A stretch of DNA of 45,695 nt. It comes from JAWXUK01 sp044432725 (GTDB taxonomy: Bacteria > Bacillota > Clostridia > Oscillospirales > Oscillospiraceae). This document shows, in pieces, positions 25,901 to 34,268 of the stretch (the stretch's first letter is position 1; each line of letters begins with the position of its first letter). The DNA is taken from the NCBI GenBank assembly GCA_044432725.1, contig JAWXUL010000021.1, positions 1 through 45,695 on the forward strand, read 5' to 3'. The notes under the pieces are model-generated. The model saw only the letters and a list, made by a program, of their open reading frames with translations. It did no database searches and was not told the DNA's origin. Position numbers and translations under genes: made by a program.

Positions 25901-28075
25901 GCACTCAGCTGCTCTACCACTTTTGAAATGGGTGTAGATTTGGGAAGTTTGGAAACAGTTTATCTTCGTGATGTACCGCCAAGTCCAGCCAATTATGTGC
26001 AACGGGCTGGTCGGGCTGGTCGGGGAAGAAAATCAGCAGCCTTTGTCCTCACCTATGCAAAGTTGTCTTCTCATGATTTCAACTATTATCAAGACCCCAC
26101 TGGCATGATAAGTGGCAAAATCAAAGTCCCTATTTTTAACGTAGAAAATGAAAAAATCTTGAAACGTCATATTTTTGCTGTGGCTCTAAGTAAATTTTTC
26201 TCTGATCATGAAGAAGTTTACAATAATAACAATCAAACTGTGTTACTGAACGAGGGTGGATATGAACTATTAAAAGACTACCTCTCACCTGTGCCAGTGG
26301 AGTTGACAGAAATTTTGAAAAAATCTATTCCTAAAGTATCTCATAAAACCATGGGAATTTTAGACGGCAGTTGGACGAAATTACTTTTAAGTGATGAACA
26401 AGGAGATGAAGGCGTTCTGGAATTGGCGGTACAAGATTTCAGAGCAACCATAGAAACCATTGAAAAAGAGTTGAAAAAGGCACGTCGGAATAAAGATGAT
26501 ACGACTGCAGCTTACTGGAGCAAAACACTGGCAGGTTTTCGAGGTGCAAAAGAGGATAATGACGGCAAGAATAAAAAAAGAGTGATAGATTTTTTGGTGC
26601 GGAGCAATGTACTACCCAAATATGGTTTCCCTGTTGATACAGTAGAATTGGCAACTCCATTTGGCATGGATGCAAAATATAAAGATGTTCAGCTACAAAG
26701 AGATTTGCAAATGGCGATTGCAGATTATGCCCCTGGTGCACAAGTGGTAGCAGATGGCAAAATGTATACAAGCCGATATCTGCGTAAGATACCTGGTAAA
26801 AGCAAAGAATCTATATGGGAACAAGGGCATTATTGTCCAAAATGTCCCCATTGTAAACAGCCAAATTTCACCAAAGAACCAATGACAACAGAGGGGAAAT
26901 TGTGTATCTCCTGTCAACAACCCATAGGAAGACGTATGTGGAAGAAAACTATCGAACCTCGTATGGGATTTTTTGCAGAACAACACACCAAAGATGTTCC
27001 CATGAGAAGACCAGAGCGTGATTATAAAACAGATGACTATTATATCGGCGATTCTTCGAGAATGGTGATTGATGTTCTAGGTTTTTCGGTGAATGACAAA
27101 GAACTTTATCTTGAATCTACGACGAATGACTCCTTAGTAGTCATAGGACAAACAGAGTATCATGTTTGTGCATTGTGTGGTTATACCTCTGAAACCCCAA
27201 TCGCAGAACATCGAAATGCACAAAATTATCCTTGTGCTAACAAAGAGGGTAATCCACAACGCTATCAATTATCTCACGATTTTAAGACAGATGTGGTCAA
27301 ACTGACTTTCAAAGTAGAGGAATCAAGCAACCACTCTCTCATGTTATCGGTGTTGTTTGCTATTTTAGAAGGATTATCACAAGAATTGGGCATCGAGAGA
27401 ACCGACCTGAAAGGTTGTTTGTTTTGGACACAGCAAAATGGAATGAACGGGTACTCCTTGGTTCTATACGATGCAGTAGCAGGTGGTGCAGGTCATGTGA
27501 GAAGAATGGCAACATCTGACGGGGTTATTTTGAAAAAGGTGTTAAAGCGTGCCTACCATATTTTAGAACGCTGTGCTTGTGATACGTCCTGTTACCAATG
27601 TTTAAGAAATTATTATAATCAAAAAATTCATGACGAATTAAGTAGAAAAGAAGCCATGATATTTTTAGAAAAATGGCTTGGTGAATATGAAGTATTAGAG
27701 ATAGAGAAACCTGAAAGAGTGTTTGCTACAGTTTCGGAAGAAATTGACTCAGAGGATGAATTTTCTATCAGTGAGGATACTCTCTATGGCAATGAAGAAG
27801 AAAACTGGGCTACTTTACATGAAATATACTTTGAAAATAGTGATGAATTGCTAAGTTGGGATGATGCTAACATTTCTATGGATTGCCTTATCTGTCCAAA
27901 GCTCCACCTTAGAGATGGAGAAGTAGTGCCTTGGTTTTTCTGGAAAGAAGAAAAAGTACTTGTGTTTCAAAACAAAGAAGCTTATGAGGGACATGATTTT
28001 ATTTCGTTAGATTTGACCTGTTATGATATGTCTGTTCCTGTGGAAGAACTAGCTAAGAAATTGAGAGGTGAATAA
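22910..28075 (+). CDS. Giant DEAH-box helicase with DUF1998-type C-terminus (DruE-like)
   Basis: 1721 residues from the ATG at 22910, 8 bases after AAAAGGAG; an in-frame GTG at 22901 overlaps that site. Superfamily 2 motifs in order: Walker A TGTGSGKT (115-122), DEAH in IILDEAHIYKG (258-261), TSAT (293-296), motif V HALSCSTTFEMGVDLGS (about 1000), motif VI QRAGRAGRG (from 1031). Two zinc-finger-like pairs occur in the insert (CGDCGRL near 484; CPKCPHCKQ near 1310). The C-terminus carries the DUF1998 signature CACDTSCYQCLRNYYNQ (Cys1555, 1557, 1561, 1564). Length and layout fit DruE of Druantia or DrmA/DpdJ-type defence helicases, not the 750-residue repair helicase MrfA. Probably an ATP-driven 3'-5' DNA translocase. 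Confidence 0.85.
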   Translation: MFDPIDGSQALKEIFINYITTRFSMENQEYRKMFRAELSKENMIAKGPYLDIGGAFETGQTLEQLANAGTISPLFQSLEPVHEEERELNLQRPLYFHQEQAMRKASQGKNLVVTTGTGSGKTECFLLPILQSILAEKEAGTLDAGVRAIVIYPMNALASDQMKRMRKLLKNSDITFGLYNGNTKHTERDALQNYKNTHKNEDGRSNKPLKNELISREVMQETPPNILITNYSMLEYMLLRPKDDGVFSGAKLKFIILDEAHIYKGATGMETSLLMRRVRARISNDSAVQYILTSATLGGKDADEEIVAFATRLCGANFLKEDIIRSVEKKEEMKASLDFSSGIFTNLLENLGKTSKILAENQADFSPSGNQDEKLFEFFLHSRLFEDFRKFVKTPLTLQELQEKLSRNHNISLKELIALISVCAMAEKNGANLIKPRYHFFVRALEGLFIGIGETKELFLQQKNTVMVGETEKEIFEAAVCGDCGRLALVGRLEGGYLRQVNRFDEGIEFYLLKEATDGEYIEEEGSTGEEDEIACQDYVVCSLCGAMDTELGAKISNLCEHEKKHYVALKKANTRGDGRIKARCPACEFGDLMQMYLGSEAATAVLGTGLFELLPKEEVLDSSWTEMEEILESENDPFTMVSEPVIPKRAIMPQFLCFSDSRSEAAFFASYMERSYQEFLRRRGIWHVAESLRDEGKTIVDMEFFVTKLEKYFVNHKTFLEWTPSGSGNADVLKAKSREQAWAGILNEMYNARRSTSLVSLGLLSFEYEKNESQVAGFQKMYSLEKKEARALLELLVQDIVYAGAIHPMGKEMLSESEHEYIFFTKRPKKVVLLKEGETHSKNYISGWLARKRTNGNFFTNSRLSRLVRDLGLTEEAADQLMRGYWFKVLQPTEEEFSLPANEFQIRLGGTQESQFYRCQKCGRLTPYSVKSHCSSIKCTGTLVPCNPLEENVNNHYVNLYRSETMTPLYIKEHTAQLSKNQQTAYQEAFQHKQIHALSCSTTFEMGVDLGSLETVYLRDVPPSPANYVQRAGRAGRGRKSAAFVLTYAKLSSHDFNYYQDPTGMISGKIKVPIFNVENEKILKRHIFAVALSKFFSDHEEVYNNNNQTVLLNEGGYELLKDYLSPVPVELTEILKKSIPKVSHKTMGILDGSWTKLLLSDEQGDEGVLELAVQDFRATIETIEKELKKARRNKDDTTAAYWSKTLAGFRGAKEDNDGKNKKRVIDFLVRSNVLPKYGFPVDTVELATPFGMDAKYKDVQLQRDLQMAIADYAPGAQVVADGKMYTSRYLRKIPGKSKESIWEQGHYCPKCPHCKQPNFTKEPMTTEGKLCISCQQPIGRRMWKKTIEPRMGFFAEQHTKDVPMRRPERDYKTDDYYIGDSSRMVIDVLGFSVNDKELYLESTTNDSLVVIGQTEYHVCALCGYTSETPIAEHRNAQNYPCANKEGNPQRYQLSHDFKTDVVKLTFKVEESSNHSLMLSVLFAILEGLSQELGIERTDLKGCLFWTQQNGMNGYSLVLYDAVAGGAGHVRRMATSDGVILKKVLKRAYHILERCACDTSCYQCLRNYYNQKIHDELSRKEAMIFLEKWLGEYEVLEIEKPERVFATVSEEIDSEDEFSISEDTLYGNEEENWATLHEIYFENSDELLSWDDANISMDCLICPKLHLRDGEVVPWFFWKEEKVLVFQNKEAYEGHDFISLDLTCYDMSVPVEELAKKLRGE

Positions 28076-28076
28076 T

Positions 28077-29846
28077 ATGGCGATTATGATTCCAGGTGAA
28101 CTTTATGCAGAAGATTCAAATTTTAGTGGTGGAGAGCTGAAACTGTTTGAACTGCTGAAGGCTTTGCCTGATACTTATTTCGTTTTTCACTCCACCCAGT
28201 GGAATGAAAAGGAAAGGCAAAGTACCATGGGCAGAAGAGAATATGTGCAATGGGGAGAAGCGGATTTTACTGTTTTTCATCCCGAATATGGTATTATTGT
28301 CTTTGAAGTGAAAGATGGACTCATCTCTTACAGCCAATCTTCTGGCTGGTTACAAAAAAACAGAAGTACAGGCTATGAAAAATGTATTGACCCTATGGCA
28401 CAAGCAGAGAAGAGTAAATATCACTTTTTAAGAGTGCTAGAACGAAAATTCCAAGGAAAGTCCCCTTATCCTCTCTGTTCTGCTGTGTGGTTTACGGCAG
28501 TAGACAAGCAATGTGTTGAGGGTAATCTTCCTCTTAATTATCAAGATGAATTGGTGTTATGGGCGAATGATTTGAGTAGTACAAGCAATATAGACAAAGC
28601 TTTCAAAAGAATTTACTCTTTTTGCTCCGCAGAAAAAGTCGCTACAAAAGAAGAATTGACCCGAAAAGTGGTGAATGCCATAGCCCCTGAATTTGGTTCT
28701 TTTCAGAGTATGCGAAGCCGTGTGATTGCAACCAAAGCACTTTTTCACAAAATGACCATGGAACAAAGCTATTTATTGGATTATTTAGAAGAACAAAAAG
28801 AAGCTGCGATTCATGGAGTGGCTGGAACTGGCAAAACTGTGATTGCTGTGCAAAAGGCAAAAAGGTTGGCAGAAGAGAATGAAAAAGTTTTGTTTCTCTG
28901 CTTTAATCGTTTTTTAAAGGATCATTTAGAAGAAAATCATTCTCACGAAAATATTGATTTTTATAATTTGGATAGCTTGTTAGTCAAAAAAACAGCGAGT
29001 CCTTTACCACAAAATAGCCACGAAAAAGATGATGCTATTTGGAACTTTTTAGCGGATTGGCAAGAGTATCAATGGGAGTATAAGCACATTATCATAGATG
29101 AAGGACAAGATTTTAAGGATGACCATTTGCAAGCATTGAAAGAAATTGCTGACCAGCAACAAGGCTGTTTTTATGTATTTTATGATAAGAATCAATTTGT
29201 TCAAGGATTATCTTTCCCAGAATGGATCAATCAGATGGAATGCCGTTTAGTTCTATCCAGAAATTGTCGTAATACAAAAGAAATTGCTATTACTTCTACT
29301 CGTCCTTTGGGAATTGAGGAAAGTAAAATTAAAATGCGTCGAGAAGATCCAGCAAATGAGTATACAGAACCTCCAAGACCAACCATTTATTTCCAAAAAG
29401 AAGTGAGTGATTTAAAAGAGATACTGATTAAATTGCTAAAAAAATATGTTAGTGCTGGTATTTTAAAAGAAAATATAGTGATATTAAGTTGTAAAAAAGA
29501 GGGTGACTCTGCTATTCAAAAGTCTGATTATAAATTAACTGAAGCTTATCAGCTAACAGACAAAAAAATGAATGGAAAAATCTTGTTTACAACTGTACGA
29601 AAATTTAAGGGATTAGAAGCAGATGTGGTTATTTGTATTGATATTGACCAGAAAACTTTTCTAAATGCCAATGAAAAAAATGCCTTTTATGTTGGGACTT
29701 CTCGTGCAACAACGGCTTTGGATTTGATAACATTATCTGAAAAAAATCTTTTGGCAGAAGCTTTGACTGGAGAATCTAACTTGAAGGGACCACGAGCTGT
29801 GAAAGGAATAAGAGATCATTTGAAAGTGAAGATAGCCAGCGAGTAA
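28077..29846 (+). CDS. NERD nuclease-UvrD/Rep helicase fusion
   Basis: 589 residues from the ATG at 28077, 8 bases after AGAGG; the gap to the helicase stop is one base. Residues 15-120 are a NERD domain, a PD-(D/E)xK relative (Glu20 in GGELKLFELL, Asp63 in WGEADFTVF, Glu77-x-Lys79 in IIVFEVKDG). Residues 225-570 form a superfamily 1 helicase: Walker A GVAGTGKT (247-254), Walker B IIIDEGQDF (Asp341, Glu342), motif V VRKFKGLEADVVICID and motif VI YVGTSRATTALDL (Arg543). It is shorter than UvrD because the 1B/2B insertions are reduced. With the giant helicase it would give the operon two motors and a nuclease. Such a third gene is not part of Druantia type III as I know it. Confidence 0.85.
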   Translation: MAIMIPGELYAEDSNFSGGELKLFELLKALPDTYFVFHSTQWNEKERQSTMGRREYVQWGEADFTVFHPEYGIIVFEVKDGLISYSQSSGWLQKNRSTGYEKCIDPMAQAEKSKYHFLRVLERKFQGKSPYPLCSAVWFTAVDKQCVEGNLPLNYQDELVLWANDLSSTSNIDKAFKRIYSFCSAEKVATKEELTRKVVNAIAPEFGSFQSMRSRVIATKALFHKMTMEQSYLLDYLEEQKEAAIHGVAGTGKTVIAVQKAKRLAEENEKVLFLCFNRFLKDHLEENHSHENIDFYNLDSLLVKKTASPLPQNSHEKDDAIWNFLADWQEYQWEYKHIIIDEGQDFKDDHLQALKEIADQQQGCFYVFYDKNQFVQGLSFPEWINQMECRLVLSRNCRNTKEIAITSTRPLGIEESKIKMRREDPANEYTEPPRPTIYFQKEVSDLKEILIKLLKKYVSAGILKENIVILSCKKEGDSAIQKSDYKLTEAYQLTDKKMNGKILFTTVRKFKGLEADVVICIDIDQKTFLNANEKNAFYVGTSRATTALDLITLSEKNLLAEALTGESNLKGPRAVKGIRDHLKVKIASE

Positions 29847-29848
29847 AG

Positions 29849-29883
29849 AAAAACCAGTGGTATTTAAAATACCACTGGTTTTT
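29849..29883. terminator. Strong bidirectional terminator of helicase operon
   Basis: 17-bp perfect arms (29849-29865 and 29867-29883; core ACCAGTGGTATTT/AAATACCACTGGT) starting 3 bases after the operon stop, with A5 before and T5 after. It also ends the convergent gene at 29906-30934. Confidence 0.92.
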
Positions 29884-29905
29884 GTTAAATTATTCCAAGA
29901 CAGTT

Positions 29906-30934
29906 TTATTTTTCTAAATCAGCTAAAGAATAACCTAAATGCTCCCAACGTCTTGTTGTTCGACCAGCATTAAGTAATAGAGTGGACACCTGTTCTTCTT
30001 TGAAGCTAGAGGCAAACTCATAGCAATCAAAGATTTTAGTAATTTCCTTAACATCTAAGTCTATTTTTAGGGCAAACTGTAATTCCTTCATTAGGTTTTC
30101 TAGTTCTTCAGGTCTATTTATCACTTTTTTCAGAAAATTCTCTAGTTTTTGTATTTCAGAAGTAGTTTGAAAGTACTCGGGATTTGTATTTTTCAAAAAT
30201 ACAGTTTTTTCTGGAACATACCTTGGCTTTCCTTTTTGCTGTGCTAATAATTCAGCCGTTCCATCTTCATGGGTGATAAAATGTTCTGGTTTAAAATAAT
30301 CACCGTCTAAAAGTCCCACTGGCGTTTCTGTTGCGTAGTGTGTTAAAATGGACTTTATTTCTTCAGAAGTGGTTGTTTTGTCATTGTGTTCGTTGAAGAT
30401 TTCAGTTAACTGTTGCAAAGAAATAACACCATATAAATTCACAGAAGCGACTGCATAAGCATAAATTAAGTCTATTTTCTTTTTTTGAACAAGAAAAGCC
30501 TCCTGATTGATTTGACCGTAAACCTCCACTACTTCATCTGGTACAAGAGCATAGGGTAAGTGGTTGTCCATCACGAGAAAAATAAGACCACTTGCCATTA
30601 AATTATCTGCTCGGACAAAATCATTCAAATCAAATTTATATTGCTTTTCTTGTATGATTTTTTTGAATAAATCTACCTCTTCATTTTCCATACGAAGCAA
30701 AAAAAATTCAACTTTTTTTAATACAGAGGTTTTTAGAGCTTTTTGGAATTCTGACTCTGATTGATAGTTATTTCGGCTAATTTCGTGTGATTTTTGTATA
30801 GCTTCATGCTGTTCAATTTGCATTGTTGAAAGTAAGGTACCTAAATCCCATGTAATTTCATGCTGTACTGTAAACATTCTTAGTCTTTCGTTAGTTACTT
30901 TTTGATATTCTATCTCATTCTCGTTTTTTAACAT
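29906..30934 (-). CDS. Hypothetical protein (342 aa)
   Basis: No family recognised. The protein is helical and acidic; a central stretch (LNDFVRADNLMASGLIFLVM, then LPYALVPDEVVEVYGQI) followed by LYGVISLQQLTEIFNEHN has the look of one or two winged-helix-like units. The ribosome binding site AAGGAGG and a near-consensus promoter lie upstream. It is convergent with the helicase operon and shares its terminator, so it is not in the same transcript, but it may belong to the same cargo block. Confidence 0.6.
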   Translation of the reverse strand: MLKNENEIEYQKVTNERLRMFTVQHEITWDLGTLLSTMQIEQHEAIQKSHEISRNNYQSESEFQKALKTSVLKKVEFFLLRMENEEVDLFKKIIQEKQYKFDLNDFVRADNLMASGLIFLVMDNHLPYALVPDEVVEVYGQINQEAFLVQKKKIDLIYAYAVASVNLYGVISLQQLTEIFNEHNDKTTTSEEIKSILTHYATETPVGLLDGDYFKPEHFITHEDGTAELLAQQKGKPRYVPEKTVFLKNTNPEYFQTTSEIQKLENFLKKVINRPEELENLMKELQFALKIDLDVKEITKIFDCYEFASSFKEEQVSTLLLNAGRTTRRWEHLGYSLADLEK

Positions 30935-30966
30935 AAATTTACCTCCTTCACTCTTCTCGAGTCTTT

Positions 30967-30995
30967 ATTATAACAAATTCACTTTGATTCGTCAA
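30967..30995 (-). promoter_or_regulatory. Sigma-A promoter for 342-aa hypothetical gene
   Basis: On the minus strand: TTGACG (30995-30990), 17-base spacer, TATAAT (30972-30967), 33 bases before the ATG. Confidence 0.8.
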
Positions 30996-31038
30996 GACAA
31001 AAGCGTTTTTTGTTTCAACCTTTAGGAATAGCTCCCAA

Positions 31039-31321
31039 ATGAAACAATTAGACGAAAGCGAACAGATGGCTTTTGAAATATTAGACCTACTTCAACCAAC
31101 ACTTCATGGTGATTTTGCAGTTCTTTATGGAACTAAACTGTGTTACTTTCCGATATTCAAATCCTGAAGAATTTTCTCAAAGAAGAATACAATTACCACC
31201 AGAAGGCTATGTTAAACAATATGACCACGGCGATGTGACAAAATTTCTGGAAGAAGTCGAATGTTCTAGTCAATTTTCAGAAGAAACTAAAGAAAAATTT
31301 CGTCATTTTCCCTATACTTAA
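31039..31321 (+). pseudogene. Frameshifted remnant of a small gene
   Basis: The frame from ATG 31039 reads MKQLDESEQMAFEILDLLQP and stops near 31166. A second frame starting near 31106 continues with NPEEFSQRRIQLPPEGYVKQ to a stop at 31321. The two overlap and read like one acidic protein of about 90 residues with a one-base shift near 31130-31145. No family recognised. The remainder of the 30935-31566 gap holds a terminator and no other supported gene. Confidence 0.35.
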
Positions 31322-31349
31322 AACATTTTCTATATGTAAACTTGCATCG

Positions 31350-31376
31350 CCCCCTTGCTTGGAACAAGCAAGGGGG
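31350..31376. terminator. Terminator
   Basis: The perfect 11-bp arms CCCCCTTGCTT (31350-31360) and AAGCAAGGGGG (31366-31376) with a 5-base loop, then TTCTTG. Confidence 0.75.
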
Positions 31377-31566
31377 TTCTTGCTGTATTTAAAGATAAGA
31401 ACGCTGACTACCACTCAGATTCTCCACTCATTCTGTGATGAATCGTGATAATGGTTGAATAGTACTATAGCCAACCTCGTATCCATGACATTAAATATTC
31501 CTTAGAATGTTCCGTTGAAATCTAAGGGAGCTCTCTGCTCAATGGCTCTTGTAAGCCACTGCATTG

Positions 31567-31851
31567 TTATTCCTCTGCCACATATCTAAAGAAGACAACT
31601 CGTTCTTTTCCCAACTTTGGATCAGTTGTATCTGTGACCATGTCTGTTTCGTAACCGACAGAAAGCCAAGCTTTTGCCTTTCCTTTTGGTTTGCCGCGTT
31701 CAATAGTGTTAGCCCAAAAACTTTCTGGTCCCTTATATGCAGATGGAGGTAGATCTTCGCCAATTAGCATTTCAATTTCCTTATAAGTAAGGCTTACATC
31801 TTCCCCTTTTCCCTTTCGTAAATATTCGTAAATTTCGTCATATTTCCCCAT
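31567..31851 (-). CDS. DUF7662-like small protein
   Basis: 94 residues: MGKYDEIYEYLRKGKGEDVS, LTYKEIEMLIGEDLPPSAYK, then WANTIERGKPKGKAKAWLSV and VVFFRYVAEE. The pattern (K-Y-x-x-x-x-x-Y-L, I-E-x-x-I-G-x-x-L-P-x-S-A, W-x-N, A-W-L, V-x-F-x-R) matches a widespread small domain known as DUF7662 or similar; function unknown. GAAGGAAA precedes the ATG. It is a single gene on the minus strand. Confidence 0.6.
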   Translation of the reverse strand: MGKYDEIYEYLRKGKGEDVSLTYKEIEMLIGEDLPPSAYKGPESFWANTIERGKPKGKAKAWLSVGYETDMVTDTTDPKLGKERVVFFRYVAEE

Positions 31852-31961
31852 TATATTTCCTTCTTTCTTGTTTTTTTGTAGTGTATTTCAGTATCTATTT
31901 GGATTATACTAATTTTCTAATAGAATACGGATTTTACAAATAAAGTAGTAGACTAGCAACC

Positions 31962-32291
31962 TTACTCACTAGACTTCACTATAAAAATCAAAAGCTCACG
32001 AAATAAACCTTCAACCTGAAAACGACCAATCTGCTCACGACACACAGTCCCAACCTCATAAAACTCTTGCATCAGTTTTCGCCACTCTGGCTGGTCTTGA
32101 ATTTGATAAACACTACCATAAACGCCAGTTCTATTTTGATCCACCAATAGTGTTTTCTCTTCTACTATCTTTTCCTTCACACCAGCAAGAGGCATTTTTT
32201 TCACTTCAGGCTCTACTCCTTCTAAAAAGGGGAAGTTTTTTAAGTGTGCTTCCCTTTCTCCAACTAAAAATACATAATTTGCTTTTTTCAT
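31962..32291 (-). CDS. Hypothetical protein (109 aa)
   Basis: MKKANYVFLVGEREAHLKNF, then VYGSVYQIQDQPEWRKLMQE. A mixed alpha/beta small protein, no family recognised. The ribosome binding site is weak (AAGTAGAC), so expression is less certain than for its neighbours. Confidence 0.45.
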   Translation of the reverse strand: MKKANYVFLVGEREAHLKNFPFLEGVEPEVKKMPLAGVKEKIVEEKTLLVDQNRTGVYGSVYQIQDQPEWRKLMQEFYEVGTVCREQIGRFQVEGLFRELLIFIVKSSE

Positions 32292-33009
32292 AATTATTGT
32301 CTACTTTCATAAATTTTCGGCACATCCAGATGTGTTTACAAGAAGAGGTAGCTCTCCCTCTCTACATACATCATAGCACAATAAAAAGTACTATGCAAGA
32401 GGTTAATTGCTGATTTGTGTAACTTTTTTTCGCTTTTTCATACTGCAATATGAAAAAATACATGTGTTTTTTGATTTTTAGTAGATTCTTGTAAAAATTG
32501 TATTTTCATCTATTACTTTTCACAATTGACATTTATTTTAGAAGAAAAAGGGAAATTAAAGCCGCGAACATATAACTTATTGTAAAAAATAAATGAATTA
32601 AATTTTATGAGGTGGTAAGACGTTGATTTTGTATAATTTGACTAATATTTTCCATAATTTGGTTGTTCCTCCTTTTGTTCATGCTTAATAAGATTGATGT
32701 TTAAGAAATAAAAAGTTACCCTCTTTGATATTCTCTGTTACTCCCGTAGTAAATTTCTCTGATCAATATTGCAACAAAGAGACAGATAATGCTTCAGAAG
32801 AAAAAACAAGAGTTAAAACACACCTTTGTAAGTTTTCTACAAATATCTTCGTTTTCTTCTTTCGGTCTTCATTCATTCTGGGAACATTGATATGTGGTAA
32901 CCAAGAATGTGTTGCTAGAAATTAAAATACAGCGATAAAAAAATTACTTGTTATTAACCCAAAAAAACACCAACCCACCTTCCAGTGAATTGGCATTTTT
33001 TTGAAGAAG
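32292..33009. other. Gene-poor A/T-rich spacer
   Basis: No supported protein gene of normal size in about 720 bases. It contains the inverted repeat TTTTTCATA/TATGAAAAA (32434-32442, 32449-32457) and, on the minus strand, a 16-codon frame (32655-32605, MENISQIIQNQRLTTS) behind a perfect AAAGGAGG site, which could be a leader peptide or a gene remnant. Confidence 0.4.
32963..32993 (-). terminator. Terminator of DUF6809-like gene
   Basis: On the minus strand: CCAATTCAC, 6-base loop, GTGGGTTGG (9 pairs with two G-U), then TGTTTTTTT. Lies directly behind the gene at 33010-33297. Confidence 0.65.
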
Positions 33010-33297
33010 TCACTCAATCATCAATCTTTCATAAATATCATCTACCTCATCCCTTAATTTCATAGCGAAAACAAAACTCATTTTCTTCAGATCTTCGGTT
33101 TGCAACCATTGCACGGTAGTGATGGCATCTGTGTACTCGTGAAAGAATCTTTTCTGCTCCTCTGAAAACGACTTTACCAGCTTTCCCTCCTTTTCAAGAA
33201 GGATTTTCACTGCGTTATCTGTTCTTGGATCTTGGGTTGCCTTGCTATGATGGGTTTCCATAAAATATTGCAAAGTTTCTTCTAAAATGCTTTCCAT
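33010..33297 (-). CDS. DUF6809-like small protein
   Basis: 95 residues from the ATG at 33297 (AAGGGA 11 bases upstream; an in-frame GTG at 33306 is too close). It begins MESILEETLQYFMETHHSKA and ends FVFAMKLRDEVDDIYERL. The helical layout with a C-terminal FxFGxKL-type helix resembles the DUF6809 proteins common on Lachnospiraceae mobile elements. Function unknown. The assignment is by pattern only. Confidence 0.45.
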   Translation of the reverse strand: MESILEETLQYFMETHHSKATQDPRTDNAVKILLEKEGKLVKSFSEEQKRFFHEYTDAITTVQWLQTEDLKKMSFVFAMKLRDEVDDIYERLMIE

Positions 33298-33550
33298 AAT
33301 CAGCACCGTCCCTTCTTCTCCATTGTAACGAAAAACCTAATCTGCGTCTACCGACTTACCAGACAAATATTTCAAGGAACAAAGTTATCTCGCCTCTCTT
33401 TTAGACAAACAAGGGTAAAATGACAGTTTTAGAAACACTCTTTTTTTCCAATCTTAGCATGGGACCGTTACCCATCAAGGTAGTTCTGGCAAGAAAGAAG
33501 CTGATATAAGTACCGTGTTCTACTCAGCTAGAAATGCTTTTGAGGATTTT

Positions 33551-34033
33551 CTAGTCCCCACCCCTAATTCTTCTCGCCAATCTCAGCAAATTATCTGTAT
33601 TTCCCAAAAATCTGTTAATATCTCCATCGTTTTGTTGCATATAGGCAATACCTAACTCTTGGGTATCTTGAATCATCTCTAACATTGTTTCTTCACTATC
33701 TCCCCAAAGAAGGATCAGAAGTTTTATTAGCATAAAGTGACTACCACAGTCTATTTTTCCCATCTTCATAAGCATTTTCGCAATTCTGTCAGTCTGCTGT
33801 GACATCATTGCCTTTACCTCTTCGGGGCGGTAAATTGCCATTAATTCTTGACGAATAATTCTCGTCAGTAAGTCTGTTTCTTGTAAATATCCTTCCATCC
33901 TCATACCTTTGTCAATAAAAGATCTCAAAAGTTCTGCCTGAGATATCTTGTTTTGGTATGCTAATTTTGCAATGTTGTCTGCTGTTTCTTTCGAAACCCT
34001 CACAGTGAGCTGCACTGTTGCTTTCTTTTCCAT
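33551..34033 (-). CDS. Ribbon-helix-helix DNA-binding protein (plasmid partition/copy-control type)
   Basis: 160 residues. The N-terminus KATVQLTVRVSKETADNIAK, then QNKISQAELLRSFIDKGMR is a clear ribbon-helix-helix domain (beta strand VQLTVRV, two helices). The helical C-terminal part (ELMAIYRPEEVKAMMSQQTD) probably oligomerises it. It faces away from a 1-kb non-coding region with five 21-bp repeats and several TGACTGT palindromes, and its promoter overlaps the first repeat. RHH proteins such as omega, CopG and ParR bind tandem short repeats in just this way, so the repeats are its likely targets. Confidence 0.78.
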   Translation of the reverse strand: MEKKATVQLTVRVSKETADNIAKLAYQNKISQAELLRSFIDKGMRMEGYLQETDLLTRIIRQELMAIYRPEEVKAMMSQQTDRIAKMLMKMGKIDCGSHFMLIKLLILLWGDSEETMLEMIQDTQELGIAYMQQNDGDINRFLGNTDNLLRLARRIRGGD

Positions 34034-34076
34034 AATGTTCTCTCTTTCTTCTTTTTATCGTTTTCTGTTGATTTCC

Positions 34077-34106
34077 AAAATAATTTACCTTAACAATGGT
34101 AGTCAA
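34077..34106 (-). promoter_or_regulatory. Promoter of RHH gene, overlapping first 21-bp repeat
   Basis: On the minus strand: TTGACT (34106-34101), 18-base spacer, TATTTT (34082-34077), 43 bases before the ATG. The -35 box lies inside the first direct repeat, which would allow autorepression. Confidence 0.45.
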
Positions 34107-34204
34107 AATGCTCTTAACTTCGTTTTGACTGTGCCTGACTTCGATTTGACTGTGCTCGACTTCTCTTTTACTGTACCTAACTTTGCTATGACTATACTTG
34201 ACTG
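34100..34204. repeat. Five 21-bp imperfect direct repeats (iteron-like)
   Basis: Units at 34100, 34121, 34142, 34163 and 34184. The best copies are CGTTTTGACTGTGCCTGACTT and CGATTTGACTGTGCTCGACTT shortened here to their shared core TTTGACTGTG and end GACTT. The outer units are more diverged. A period of exactly two helical turns places all sites on one face of the DNA, as in plasmid iterons or centromeres. Confidence 0.75.
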
Positions 34205-34268
34205 TGACTTCACAGTACGAAATTGACTTCTGAAGTCAGTTGAAACCTTTGGTTTTAAGCTGTTTTTT

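Noticed and set aside
19884..29846. DISARM or BREX assignment for the helicase operon
   Set aside because: No methyltransferase, PLD nuclease (DrmC), PglZ or BrxC-like gene is present; the layout fits Druantia III better.
32725..32925. 66-codon frame in the A/T-rich spacer
   Set aside because: No ribosome binding site and no protein-like features.
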